A stretch of DNA of 64,000 nucleotides from Streptomyces diastatochromogenes (GTDB lineage Bacteria > Actinomycetota > Actinomycetes > Streptomycetales > Streptomycetaceae): NCBI GenBank assembly GCA_026913215.1, contig JAPTYK010000001.1:5084001-5148000 (forward strand), given 5' to 3'. Positions within the stretch are counted from its first letter, which is position 1. Each line of letters starts with the position of its first letter. The translations under genes were made by a program, and so were the position numbers. Of this stretch, positions 19,502 to 28,657 are shown piece after piece. The notes beneath the pieces were generated by a model, which saw only the letters and a program-made list of their open reading frames with translations, made no database searches and had not been told where the DNA came from.

Positions 19502-19921
19502 TCAGGCGGTGGCGGCGCAGTTCGGGCAGATGCCCCGGTACGTGACCTCGACGTTCGAGATGGTGAAGCCGAAGCGCTCGGTGGCCGGGAGGTCCGCCAG
19601 CGGGTCGCCGGCCGGGTGCACGTCGCGGATGGCGCCGCAGCGGCCGCAGACCAGGTGCTGGTGGGGCCGGTGGGCGTTGGGGTCGTACCGCTTGGCGCGG
19701 CCGTCGGTCGCGACCTCGATGACCTCGCCGAGGGTGACCATCTCGCCCAGCGTGTTGTAGACGGTCGCGCGCGAGATCTCGGGCAGCTTCGCCACGGCGC
19801 GCGCGTGCACCTCGTCGGCGGTCAGGTGCACATGGTCCCCGTCGAGGACCTCGGCCACGACGCGCCGCTGCGCGGTCATTCGCCAGCCGCGTCCGCGCAG
19901 TCGTTCCAACAGGTCACTCAT
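19502..19921 (-). CDS. catR: Fur-family (PerR/CatR-like) metalloregulator
   Basis: 139 aa. Winged helix at 1-85 with the recognition segment EISRATVYNTLGEM. The metal and zinc sites show H84, H87 and H89 in HRPHQHLVCGRC and two CxxC pairs, C92/C95 and C132/C135, the usual structural zinc of PerR-type proteins. It is divergent from a catalase gene with about 130 bases between, so it is expected to repress both genes and lose DNA binding when peroxide oxidises its iron site. A GACTT-N5-AAGTC palindrome lies in the gap. The name catR rests on this arrangement, not on a search. Confidence 0.82.
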   Translation of the reverse strand: MSDLLERLRGRGWRMTAQRRVVAEVLDGDHVHLTADEVHARAVAKLPEISRATVYNTLGEMVTLGEVIEVATDGRAKRYDPNAHRPHQHLVCGRCGAIRDVHPAGDPLADLPATERFGFTISNVEVTYRGICPNCAATA

Positions 19922-19982
19922 GAGGGCCAGCCTAACAGTCGGGGAGAAGATCCCGAACGGGTGTGACTTTGGATCCCACCTT

Positions 19983-19997
19983 GACTTGGACTAAGTC
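19983..19997. promoter_or_regulatory. Candidate Fur/PerR-type operator between catR and catalase
   Basis: GACTT (19983-19987) and AAGTC (19993-19997) form a palindrome with a 5-base spacer in an unusually A/T-rich stretch about 55 bases before the catalase start. Assigned by position and symmetry only. Confidence 0.45.
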
Positions 19998-20052
19998 TAT
20001 TGTAGGCTCAGATCCAGAACGCGACAGGATGTACGGGATGCAGGAGGCGCAC

Positions 20053-21504
20053 GTGACGCAGGGACCGCTCACCACGGAGGCCGGGGCTCCGGTCGCCGAC
20101 AACCAGAACAGCGAGACCGCGGGCGTCGGCGGGCCGGTGCTCGTCCAGGACCAGCACCTCCTGGAGAAGCTCGCCCACTTCAACCGCGAGCGGATCCCGG
20201 AGCGCGTGGTCCACGCGCGTGGTGCGGGCGCCTACGGCACCTTCACGGTCACCCGCGACGTCACCCCGTGGACGCGCGCCGCGTTCCTCTCCGAGGTCGG
20301 CAAGGAGACCGAGACCTTCCTGCGCTTCTCCACCGTCGCGGGCAACCTCGGCGCGGCGGACGCGGTGCGCGACCCCCGCGGCTGGGCGCTGAAGTTCTAC
20401 ACCGAGGAGGGCAACTACGACCTCGTCGGCAACAACACCCCGGTGTTCTTCATCAAGGACGCCATCAAGTTCCCCGACTTCATCCACACCCAGAAGCGCG
20501 ACCCCTACACGGGCTCGCAGGAGGCGGACAACGTCTGGGACTTCTGGGGCCTCTCCCCGGAGTCGACCCACCAGGTCACCTGGCTCTTCGGCGACCGCGG
20601 CATCCCCGCCTCGTACCGCCACATGAACGGCTACGGCTCGCACACGTTCCAGTGGAACAACGAGGCCGGCGAGGTCTTCTGGGTCAAGTACCACTTCAAG
20701 ACCGACCAGGGCATCAAGAACCTCACCCAGGACGAGGCCAACCGCCTCGCGGGCGAGGACCCGGACTCGCACCAGCGCGACCTGCGCGAGGCCATCGAGC
20801 GCGGCGACTTCCCGAGCTGGACCGTGCAGGTCCAGATCATGCCCGCGGCCGACGCGGCGACCTACCGCTTCAACCCGTTCGACCTCACCAAGGTGTGGCC
20901 GCACGAGGACTACCCGCCGATCGAGATCGGCAGGCTGGAGCTCAACCGCAACCCGCGGAACATCTTCGCCGAGGTCGAGCAGTCGATCTTCAGCCCCGCG
21001 CACTTCGTGCCGGGCATCGGCCCCTCCCCGGACAAGATGCTCCAGGGCCGCCTCTTCGCGTACGGCGACGCCCACCGCTACCGCGTCGGCATCAACGCCG
21101 ACCACCTGCCGGTGAACCGGCCGCACGCCACCGAGGCGCGCACCCACGCGCGGGACGGCTTCCTCTACGACGGCCGCCACGGCGGGGCCAAGAACTACGA
21201 GCCGAACAGCTTCGGCGGCCCCCACCAGACGGACCGGCCGCTGTGGGTCGGCTCCGCGGTCACCGGCGCGACCGGCGACCACGCCGCCCCCTCGCACGCC
21301 GAGGACGACGACTTCAGGCAGGCGGGCGACCTCTACCGCCTGATGTCCGAGGACGAGAAGGGCCGTCTCGTCGCGAACCTGGCGGGCTTCCTCGCCAAGG
21401 TCTCGCGCGAGGACATCGCCGAGCGGGCGATCGGCAACTTCCGTCAGGCGGACGGTGACTTCGGCAAGCGGCTGGAGGCCGCGGTCCAGGCCCTGCGCGG
21501 CTGA
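20053..21504 (+). CDS. katA: Monofunctional heme catalase
   Basis: About 483 aa, small-subunit clade. Degrades hydrogen peroxide to water and oxygen in the cytoplasm. The active-site histidine is in ERVVHARGAGAYG, the distal asparagine in YDLVGNNTPVFF and the heme-ligand tyrosine in RLFAYGDAHRYR. GTG 20053 is preferred over the upstream frame because AGGAGG lies five bases before it. The gene is intact and ends before a strong hairpin. Control by the divergent Fur-family repressor is expected. Confidence 0.93.
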   Translation: MTQGPLTTEAGAPVADNQNSETAGVGGPVLVQDQHLLEKLAHFNRERIPERVVHARGAGAYGTFTVTRDVTPWTRAAFLSEVGKETETFLRFSTVAGNLGAADAVRDPRGWALKFYTEEGNYDLVGNNTPVFFIKDAIKFPDFIHTQKRDPYTGSQEADNVWDFWGLSPESTHQVTWLFGDRGIPASYRHMNGYGSHTFQWNNEAGEVFWVKYHFKTDQGIKNLTQDEANRLAGEDPDSHQRDLREAIERGDFPSWTVQVQIMPAADAATYRFNPFDLTKVWPHEDYPPIEIGRLELNRNPRNIFAEVEQSIFSPAHFVPGIGPSPDKMLQGRLFAYGDAHRYRVGINADHLPVNRPHATEARTHARDGFLYDGRHGGAKNYEPNSFGGPHQTDRPLWVGSAVTGATGDHAAPSHAEDDDFRQAGDLYRLMSEDEKGRLVANLAGFLAKVSREDIAERAIGNFRQADGDFGKRLEAAVQALRG

Positions 21505-21524
21505 GGGCGCTTGCCGTAGGGAGG

Positions 21525-21556
21525 GCGGGCCGGACTTCGTGCGAAGTCCGGCCCGC
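21525..21556. terminator. Terminator after catalase
   Basis: GCGGGCCGGACTTCG (21525-21539) pairs with CGAAGTCCGGCCCGC (21542-21556) between convergent genes. Confidence 0.8.
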
Positions 21557-21561
21557 TCGCG

Positions 21562-21952
21562 TCAGCCCGCGGCCACGCTGTGCACCGGGATCCAGCAGCG
21601 GATGATGTCGCGCACGGAGACGATGCCGACGGGGCCCCGGTCGTCGAGGACGACGAGGTGGCGGAAGCCGCCGCGGTCATCGCCTCGGCCGCCTCCGCCA
21701 GGGTCCAGGTCGGCGCGGCGAAGACGACGTCACGGGTGGTGTGGAGCCGGCGGTCTCCCGGTCGGGGTCCTGGTCCCGGGCGAGGGAGTTGAGGACGTCG
21801 CGCTCGGTGAGGATCCCGAGTCCGCCGGCGTCGGCGTCGAGGACGACGGCCGCGCCGACGCGCCGCGCCGCCATCAGCCGGGCTGCCTGCCGGAGGGTGT
21901 GTGCGGGGCCGATGGTGAGGACCACGGTGCTCATGGCGTCACGGACGAGCAT
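21562..21952 (-). CDS. CBS-domain pair protein, frameshifted
   Basis: About 130 aa carrying two CBS motifs: MLVRDAMSTVVLTIGPAHTL to GILTERDVLNSLA, and, in another frame after 21735, DVVFAAPTWTLAEAAEAM to GIVSVRDIIRC. Such stand-alone CBS pairs bind adenosine nucleotides. Start ATG 21952 follows AAGGAGG by 11 bases; the stop TGA at 21562-21564 ends VHSVAAG. Two base losses (near 21735 and 21670) break the frame. Confidence 0.72.
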
Positions 21953-22099
21953 GGACGGAGCCACCTCCTTGGTGAACCGCTCCTGCTTCCCACGAGAAAC
22001 GATTCACAAGTTCACAAGCGGGGGGACTCCTAGAGTTGCACCGGGGGAGGGGTCCGACAAGGGGGCGCGCGAGGCGCCCCCGGTGGTGCGACGGCGCGC

Positions 22100-22900
22100 T
22101 CAGCCCTCCTGGTTCAGGTAGCTCAGCAGCTCGCCGTGGAGCAGGCCGTTCGAGGCCGCCGCGTTCCCGCTGTGCGGGCCGTGCCGGCCGTCCAGGCCCG
22201 TGTACGTGCCGCCGGCCTCCTGGACCACGATCGCGACCGCGGCCATGTCCCACAGGGAGAGCTCCGGCTCCGCGCAGATGTCCACGGAACCCTCGGCGAC
22301 CATCATGTACGGCCAGAAGTCGCCGTACGCCCGGGTCCGCCAGCACGCGCGCGTGAGGTCGAGGAAGCCGTTCAGGCTGCCCCGCTCCTCCCAGCCGCTG
22401 ATCGAGGAGTACGCGAAGGAGGCGTCCGACAGGGAGGCGACCTTCGAGACGCCGATCCGGCTCGCCGAGGCCAGGCTGCGGCCGGTGTACGCGCCGAGGC
22501 CCTTCGCCGCCCACCAGCGCCGGCCCAGCGCCGGGGCGGACACCACGCCCACCACCGGCTGGAAGCCGGTCTCGCCGGCCTCCATCAGCGCGATCAGGGT
22601 CGCCCAGACGGGCACCCCGCGCACGTAGTTCTTCGTGCCGTCGATCGGGTCGATCACCCAGCGGCGCGGGCCCGAGCCCTCCACGCCGTACTCCTCGCCG
22701 AGGATCGCGTCGCGCGGCCTGGCGCGCTGGAGCTGTCCGCGGATCAGCTCCTCCGCCGCCTTGTCGGCCTCGCTCACCGGAGTCATGTCCGGCTTCGTCT
22801 CGACCTGGAGGTCGAGCGCCTGGAATCGGTCCATGGTGGCCGCGTCGGCGGCATCCGCGAGGACGTGGGCGAGACGCAGATCATCGTGGTAATCGGCCAT
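22100..22900 (-). CDS. hisN: Inositol-monophosphatase family, probable histidinol-phosphatase HisN
   Basis: 266 aa, intact. Metal-dependent phosphatase with the family signature WVIDPIDGTKNY, the upstream GEEYG glutamates and the C-terminal LSLWDMAA aspartate. HisN-type members remove phosphate from histidinol phosphate in histidine synthesis; the DPIDGTKNYVRG form fits that subgroup, but other inositol-phosphatase-like substrates cannot be excluded. Start ATG 22900 (MADYHDDLRLAHVLAD). Confidence 0.82.
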   Translation of the reverse strand: MADYHDDLRLAHVLADAADAATMDRFQALDLQVETKPDMTPVSEADKAAEELIRGQLQRARPRDAILGEEYGVEGSGPRRWVIDPIDGTKNYVRGVPVWATLIALMEAGETGFQPVVGVVSAPALGRRWWAAKGLGAYTGRSLASASRIGVSKVASLSDASFAYSSISGWEERGSLNGFLDLTRACWRTRAYGDFWPYMMVAEGSVDICAEPELSLWDMAAVAIVVQEAGGTYTGLDGRHGPHSGNAAASNGLLHGELLSYLNQEG

Positions 22901-23058
22901 GGTCGGCACTCTATCCCCGAGGCGAGAACGCGCGCGGAACCGTCCACGGAGCCCCGGCACCGTCCGCGCGGCGCCCGGCACCGGCCCGCGCCGCCCCTTG
23001 ACAGGGCGGGGGCGCCTGTCGACGCTGAGCGGAGAACCGTTCCCTCCCGGAGGTGAGG

Positions 23059-23688
23059 ATGGCGAACGCCCGCGAGGCCCTGCTCGACGCCGCGCTCGCC
23101 GCGCTCGTGCACCACCCTGGTCCGCCGTGCGGATGGCCGACCTCGCCGCCGCGCCCGGGTCTCCCGGCAGACCCTCTACAACGAGTTCGGCTCCAAGGAG
23201 GGCCTGGCCCGCGCCCTCGTGCGGCGGGAGGCCGACGCCTATCTCCACGGCGTCCGGAACCTGCTCGCCGCCCCGCCCCGCCCGAGCGGAACCTCGTCGC
23301 CGTCGCCGAGTGGATCGTCGCCCGCGCCGCCGTCCGCCCGATACTGCGGGCCCTGCTCACCGGCGCCTGGAACGAGCGGCTGCCCCAGCCCCGCCCGGTC
23401 CGCCCCGGCGCCCGGCCCGCCCCGTCCCCGCCCAGCGGCGCGCCGACGCCGGACCGCCCGCGCCCGGCGAGCTCGTGGCGGAGGCGGCGGCCGCGGCGGG
23501 GAGCGGTGGGCGGCGGCTGCGAGCTCGCCGTCCGCGTCGCCCTCAGCCACGTCGTCGCACCGGCGCTGCCGACGACGCCTCAGTGCGCCGAGCCGGAGAG
23601 CTGGAGCCCGATGACGCCCACGATCACCAGGCTGATCGAGACGATCTTGAGCGTGGAGACCAGGTCGCCGAGGAAGACCATCCCGTAG
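23059..23688 (+). CDS. TetR-family regulator, heavily frameshifted
   Basis: Start ATG 23059 (MANAREALLDAALAAL) follows GGAGGTGAGG. The helix-turn-helix reads in another frame as RMADLAAAPG and then SRQTLYNEFGSKEGLARALV, a classical TetR recognition helix. Ligand domain pieces include NLVAVAEWIVARAAVRPILR and CELAVRVALSHVVAPALP. At least four shifts occur between 23120 and 23520. The 3' end is not certain: the frame used runs to 23688 and overlaps the convergent SMR gene, so the true stop may be near 23590. Probably controls the SMR exporter. Confidence 0.65.
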   Translation: MANAREALLDAALAALVHHPGPPCGWPTSPPRPGLPADPLQRVRLQGGPGPRPRAAGGRRLSPRRPEPARRPAPPERNLVAVAEWIVARAAVRPILRALLTGAWNERLPQPRPVRPGARPAPSPPSGAPTPDRPRPASSWRRRRPRRGAVGGGCELAVRVALSHVVAPALPTTPQCAEPESWSPMTPTITRLIETILSVETRSPRKTIP

Positions 23689-23903
23689 ATCGCCGTCCCG
23701 GCCGCGCCGATCCCCGTCCACACGGCGTACGCCGGACCCACGTCGAGCTTGCGCAGCGCGAGGGTGAGGAGGCCGAAGCTGCCCAGGGCGAAGGCCGCGA
23801 AGGCGATCGTCGGCCACAGCCGGGTGAAACCGTGCGAGAGCTTCAGGCAGACCGCGAACCCCGTCTCCAGGATCCCCGCGATCACCACCAGCAGCCACGC
23901 CAT
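23580..23903 (-). CDS. SMR-family small multidrug/guanidinium exporter
   Basis: 107 aa with four membrane spans. The proton- and substrate-binding glutamate is E13 in VIAGILETGFAV, and the GPAYAVWTGIGAAGT loop of helix 3 is intact. Similarity to SugE (GFTRLWP after helix 1) suggests the SugE/Gdx branch, so guanidinium or quaternary-ammonium export is possible. Works as a dual-topology dimer in the membrane. Convergent with the TetR gene. Confidence 0.87.
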   Translation of the reverse strand: MAWLLVVIAGILETGFAVCLKLSHGFTRLWPTIAFAAFALGSFGLLTLALRKLDVGPAYAVWTGIGAAGTAIYGMVFLGDLVSTLKIVSISLVIVGVIGLQLSGSAH

Positions 23904-23995
23904 CGTCAGTGCCTCCCACGCCGTCGGTGACTGCTTCGTCGCACTTGGTGCGATTATGCACTTACCGGCGGTGAGCGGGCGTAAACCCCGGGGGC

Positions 23996-25004
23996 TCAGT
24001 CGCCCTCGCGTCGCTCCCGGGTCGCGAGCAGCCGCCGCAGCGAGAACAGCCGTGCCGGATCGGCGTGCCCTCCGCCACGTACGCGTCGAGCGCGCAGTCC
24101 GGCTCGTCGTGGCTGCAGGCGCGCGGGCAGTTCTCCGTGCCCGGCTCCAGGTCGGGGAAGGCGTGGATGACCCGGGACGGGTCGACGTGGTGGAGGCCGA
24201 AGGAGCGCACGCCCGGGGTGTCGATGACCCAGCCGTCGGCCGCGTCCAGGGGCAGCGCGAGCGCCGAGGTCGTGGTGTGCCGGCCGCGGCCCGTCACCGC
24301 GTTCACATGGCCGGTGATCCGCCGCTTCTCCTCCGGCACCAGGGCGTTGACCAGCGTCGTCTTCCCGACGCCGGAGTGCCCGACGAAGGCCGTGACCCGC
24401 CCGTCCAGGTACTGCCGGACCCGGTCGGCCGCCCCGCCGTCGTACAGCTCCTCGCGGTTGACCACCACATGGGGATGTCCAGGTCGCCGTACAGTTCGAG
24501 CAGCGTCGAGGGCGGGGCCAGGTCCGACTTCGTCATCACCAGGAAGGGTTCGAGCCCGCCGTCGTACGCCGCCACCAGACAGCGGTCGATCAGCCGGGGG
24601 CGCGGCTCCGGGTCGGCGAGCGCGGTGACGATCGCCAGCTGGTCGGCATTGGCGACGACCACCCGCTCGTACGGGTCGTCGTCGTCGGCCGTGCGCCGGA
24701 GCACCGAGCTGCGCTCGCCGATCCGCACGATCCGGGCCAGGGTGTCCTTCTCGCCGGAGAGGTCGCCGACGAGGGAGACCCGGTCGCCGACGACGGCGGC
24801 CTTGCGGCCCAGCTCGCGGGCCTTCATCGCTGTCACGGCCCGGTCGTCGACCAGCACGGTCAGCCGGCCCCGGTCGACGGTGAGGACCATGCCCTCGACG
24901 GCGTCCTCGTGCTTCGGGCGGATGGTGGTGCGGGGACGGGTGCCCTTGCGGTTGGGCCGCTGGCGGATGTCGTCCTCGTCGGTGTGCTTGCCGTAGCGCC
25001 GCAT
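23996..25004 (-). CDS. rsgA: Ribosome biogenesis GTPase RsgA, frameshifted
   Basis: About 336 aa. Circularly permuted GTPase that helps late maturation of the 30S subunit. Motifs run G4 (MTKSDL), G1 (GHSGVGKTTLVNAL) and G3 (DTPGVRSF), then the zinc knuckle CPRACSHDEPDC. N-terminal basic region followed by an OB fold (VVGDRVSLVGD). A base is lost near 24478 (between LYGDLDIP and HVVVNREEL) and another near 24058, where a GG-ATCC step lost one G; repairing the latter gives a stop at 23996. Its start is 3 bases after the aroA stop, so both genes form an operon. Confidence 0.88.
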
Positions 25005-25007
25005 GGT

Positions 25008-26333
25008 TCAGACCCCGAGCATTTCGGTCCACATCGTCGGGAAGTCCGGCAAGGTCTTGGCCGTCGTCGCCACGTCCTCGATCTCCACGCCCTCGACCGC
25101 GAGGCCGATGATCGCGCCCGCCGTCGCCATGCGGTGGTCGTGGTACGTGTGGAAGACGCCGCCGTGCAGCGGGCGCGGGCGGATGTGGAGGCCGTCCTCG
25201 GTCTCGGTGACGTCGCCGCCGAGCTCGTTGATCTCCTTGGTGAGCGCCGCGAGCCGGTCCGTCTCGTGCAGCCGCAGATGGGCGACCCCGCGCAGGGTCG
25301 AGGGGAGTCGGCGAGGGCCGCGACCGCCGCGATGCCGGGGTCAGCTCGCCGACCTCGCCGAGGTCCACGTCGATGCCGTGGATCCGGCCCGTGCCGGTGA
25401 AGGTCAGGCCCGCGTCGGTGAGCTCGCAGGAGCCACCCATCTCGGTGAAGATCCGGCGCAGCTCGTCGCCCGGCTGGGTGGTCCGCTCGGGCCAGTCCGG
25501 GATCGTCACCCGGCCGCCGGTCACCAGGGCCGCCGCCAGGAACGGCTGCGCGTTCGACAGGTCGGGCTCGACGACCAGGTCGCGGCCGCGCAGCGCGGAG
25601 GGCGTCACCGCCACACGTCCGGCTCGCCGCCGTGCTCCGGCTCGTCGACCCGGGCGCCGACCGCGCGCAGCATGTCGACCGTCATCCGGATGTGCGGCAT
25701 CGAGGGGAGCCGGCCGCCCACGTGCCGCACCTCGACGCCCTGGTTGAAGCGGGGCGCGGAGAGCAGCAGGGCGCTGACGAACTGGGAGGACGAGGAGGCG
25801 TCGATCTCGACCGTGCCGCCGTCCAGGCCCCCGGCGCCGTGCACGGTCATCGGAGTGCGCCCCGGCCGTCGTCGTCGATGCGGGCGCCGAGCGCGCGCAG
25901 CGCGTCGATCACGCCGTGCAGCGGGCGCTCGTGGGAGCGGGGTCGCCGTCGAAGCGGACCGGGCCGTCGGCGAGGGCCGCGACCGGCGGCAGGAAGCGCA
26001 TGACCGTGCCCGCGTTGCCGACGTCGACCGCGGCGGGTCCGCGCAGCGTGGAGGGATGATCCGCCAGGCCTCGCCGGAGCCGTCCGGGCCCACGCCTTCC
26101 TCGATCTTCACGCCGAGGGTGCGGAGCGCCTCGGCCATCAGGAGGGTGTCGCGGGAGCGCAGCGGGCGGCGCAGCCAGCCGGGCTCGGCGGCGAGCGCGG
26201 CGAGGACCAGGGCGCGGTTGGTGACCGACTTCGATCCGGGCACGGTGACGGTCGCGTCGACGGCGCCGCTCGCGTACGGGGCGGGCCAGAGGTCGGTGGA
26301 CGGATCGGTGTGCGCGGAAGCAGCTGCGGTCAT
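25008..26333 (-). CDS. aroA: 3-phosphoshikimate 1-carboxyvinyltransferase (EPSP synthase), multiply frameshifted
   Basis: Sixth step of the shikimate pathway: joins PEP to shikimate-3-phosphate. The N-terminal signature VPGSKSVTNRALVLAALA is clear, followed by LRSRDTLLMAEALRTLGV; later pieces are SSSQFVSALLLSAPRFNQG, PSMPHIRMTVDMLRAVGA and EPDLSNAQPFLAAALVTGG, each in a different frame. At least five shifts lie between 25300 and 26060. Since this enzyme is needed for aromatic amino acids, the breaks are most likely sequence errors. Stop TGA is at 25008-25010 after MLGV. Confidence 0.88.
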
Positions 26334-26352
26334 GGACTCACTGTACGGGGAG

Positions 26353-27039
26353 TCAGATGCCCAGGAGCCAGCGACCGCCGCCGATCAGGGCGGACAGCGC
26401 GACCGTGTGGAAGAAGAGCAGCCACACCCCGGCGGGCACCTGGGTGAGCCGCGCGAGCTGGTCCGCGTCCGAGTCGGGGGCGCCGCCGTGGCGCCGTTTC
26501 GCCTGGAGCTCGAAGGCCGGCCGGACGCCGCCGAGCAGCAGGAACCAGACCGCCGCGTACGCGAACACGGACTGGACGTCGGGGCCGGTCAGCCGGGAGA
26601 CGAGGACGAAGGCGGCGCCCGTGAGGACGACGGTGAGGATCCCGTACGCGTTGCGGACCATCACCAGGAGCGCGAGCAGCAGCCCGGTGGCGATCCACAG
26701 CAGCAGGGTGACGTGTCCGGTGCCGAGCAGGGCGGCGCCGCCGAGACCGAGCAGGGAGGCCGCCGGATAGCCGGCCGCGAGGGTGAGGACCACGCCGAGG
26801 CCGGTGGCCCGGCCCCGGGACACGGTCAGCCCGCTGGTGTCCGAGTGCAGCCGGATCGCCTGCAGGCGGCGCCCGGTGGCGAGGGCCACGAGTCCGTGAC
26901 CGCCCTCGTGGGCGATGGTGATCGCGTTGCGGGCCGGCAGCCAGAGCCGCCGGAAGGCGACCAGGGCCAGCGCGCAGGCGCCCGTGACGTAGACGATCCA
27001 CTGGTCGGGGGCGGGCTGGGTGCCGAGGATCTGGGTCAT
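26353..27039 (-). CDS. M50-family membrane metalloprotease
   Basis: 228 aa with about six membrane spans. Zinc motif HEGGH at 44-48 in NAITIAHEGGHGLVALATG fits the M50 (B-subfamily) pattern HExxH. A second acidic ligand motif near the C-terminus is not obvious. Start ATG 27039 (MTQILGTQPAPDQW). The gene ends 19 bases before the aroA start, so it may be the first gene of an M50-aroA-rsgA transcript. Substrate unknown. Confidence 0.8.
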   Translation of the reverse strand: MTQILGTQPAPDQWIVYVTGACALALVAFRRLWLPARNAITIAHEGGHGLVALATGRRLQAIRLHSDTSGLTVSRGRATGLGVVLTLAAGYPAASLLGLGGAALLGTGHVTLLLWIATGLLLALLVMVRNAYGILTVVLTGAAFVLVSRLTGPDVQSVFAYAAVWFLLLGGVRPAFELQAKRRHGGAPDSDADQLARLTQVPAGVWLLFFHTVALSALIGGGRWLLGI

Positions 27040-27089
27040 TTGGCGGACGGCTCCTCGGTGGCGGGCGGGAACGTGGCAGTGTGGCACGT

Positions 27090-27904
27090 ATGTGCGGACG
27101 GTATGCATCGAGTCGGCGGCCCGAGGACCTCGTCGAGACCTTCGGGATCGAGAAGTGGGAGCCGGAGGAGACCCTGGCCCCCGACTGGAACGTGGCCCCC
27201 ACCAAAGAGGTCTGGGCCGTGCTGGAGCGTCCTCTGAAAGACGCCGGAACCCCGCGGCCGGTTCGCCAGCTGCGCGCGCTGAGATGGGGACTCGTGCCCT
27301 CCTGGGCGAAGACGCCCGAGGGCGCCGCCCGGATGATCAACGCGCGCGCGGAGACCGTCGACGAGAAGCCCTCCTTCAAGCGCGCCTTCCGCTCGCGCCG
27401 GTGCATCCTGCCCGCCGACGGTTACTACGAGTGGGTGACCGGGGTCTCCGAGCGCGACCTGGAGGTCGAGGGGAAGAAGAAGCGGCCCCGGAAGCAGCCG
27501 TACTTCGTGACCCCGCCGACGGCTCCGTCTTCGCGATGGCCGGACTCTACGAGTTCTGGCGGGACCGCACCCTGCCCGACGGGGACCCCTCCGCCTGGTG
27601 GGTCACCTGCTCGGTGATCACCACCGAGGCCGAGACCGGCCCCCTCGGCGTCGCCCCCGCCGAAGGCCCCCGCACGCTCCACGACATCCACCCCCGGATG
27701 CCGCTGATGCTGACCGAGGACCGCTGGGACGCCTGGCTCGACCCGGCCCGCACCGACCCCGAGGAGCTCCGCGGGCTGCTCGCCCCGCCGCCCGAGGGCC
27801 TGATGCGCGCCTACCCGGTCGCCACCACCGTCAGCAACGTCCGCAACAACGGCCCCGAGCTCCTGGAGGAGCTGTCGGGACCGGAAGTCGGCACGCTGTT
27901 CTGA
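27090..27904 (+). CDS. SRAP (HMCES/YedK) DNA-protein crosslink protein, one frameshift
   Basis: About 271 aa. Protects abasic sites in single-stranded DNA by forming a crosslink through Cys2. Start ATG 27090 is chosen because it gives MCGRYAS with the catalytic Cys2. Other conserved parts: WNVAPT, WGLVPSWA, NARAET, RCILPADGYYEW and HPRMPLML. A lost C near 27513 (GACCCCGCC where GACCCCCGCC is expected) breaks the frame before ADGSVFAMAGLYEFW. Confidence 0.88.
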
Positions 27905-27937
27905 CGTTTCGGGGCGGCGGGACGGCAGGATGGGGAC

Positions 27938-28570
27938 GTGACACAGTACGAGACCGTCCCCACCGACGCCGGTGAGGCACGCATCACCTGGCACCCGGGC
28001 ACGAAGCCGTGGGCCGTCCTCGCCCTCGGCCACGGCGCCGGCGGCGGCGTCGAGGCCCGCGACCTCCAGGCCCTCGCCGGGGCACTGCCCGCCCACGGCG
28101 TGACCGTCGCCCTCGTCGAGCAGCCCTGGCGGGTCGCCGGCAAGAAGCTCGCGCCCGCGCCGAAGACCCTCGACACCGGCTGGCGCGGCCTCTGGCCGAA
28201 CCTCGCGAAGCCCGGCCTCCCGGTGGTCGCGGGCGGCCGCAGCGCCGGCGCCCGCGTCGCCTGCCGGACCGGCCGGGAGCTCGGCGCGCTCGCCGTCCTC
28301 GCCCTGGCCTTCCTGCTCCACCAGCCGGGCAGGCCCGAGAGGACCCGCGCCGACGAGCTCCTCGGCACCGGACTCCCGACGCTCGTCGTCCAGGGCGGCA
28401 ACGACCCCTTCGGGCGGCCGGAGGAGTTCCCCGAAGGCCCGTACGGCCTCGTCGAGGTCCCGTACGGCGACCACGGCTTCGCCGTCCCCAAGCGCGCGCC
28501 GCTGACCCAGGACGAGGCCCTCGCCGGACTCGTCGACGGCGTCACGAAGTGGATCACCGCCCTCCGCTGA
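27938..28570 (+). CDS. Alpha/beta-hydrolase family protein
   Basis: 210 aa, intact, start GTG 27938. Hydrolase fold of the dienelactone-hydrolase/Tex30-like type: oxyanion loop GHGAGGGVEARDL, nucleophile elbow GGRSAGARVA, acid region QGGNDPFG and the histidine in YGDHGFAVPK. Substrate unknown. It stands alone between the SRAP gene and the sigR promoter. Confidence 0.8.
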   Translation: MTQYETVPTDAGEARITWHPGTKPWAVLALGHGAGGGVEARDLQALAGALPAHGVTVALVEQPWRVAGKKLAPAPKTLDTGWRGLWPNLAKPGLPVVAGGRSAGARVACRTGRELGALAVLALAFLLHQPGRPERTRADELLGTGLPTLVVQGGNDPFGRPEEFPEGPYGLVEVPYGDHGFAVPKRAPLTQDEALAGLVDGVTKWITALR

Positions 28571-28586
28571 CTTCACCGCGTGCACC

Positions 28587-28613
28587 GGGAATGCGACGCC
28601 GGTGACCACTGTT
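28587..28613 (+). promoter_or_regulatory. SigR-type autoregulatory promoter (sigRp2-like)
   Basis: GGGAAT at 28587-28592 and GTT at 28611-28613 give GGAAT-N18-GTT, the known SigR promoter pattern. It lies about 45 bases before the start of the long SigR isoform and 210 before the short one. Confidence 0.75.
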
Positions 28614-28657
28614 GTGGAGAGCGTCGGTGTGAGAGCAAGGAACGAGGAGTCCGTCGC

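Noticed and set aside
25008..26333. aroA as a true pseudogene
   Set aside because: Five scattered single-base losses in G/C runs with fully preserved motifs, in a pathway that a free-living Streptomyces needs, point to sequence error.
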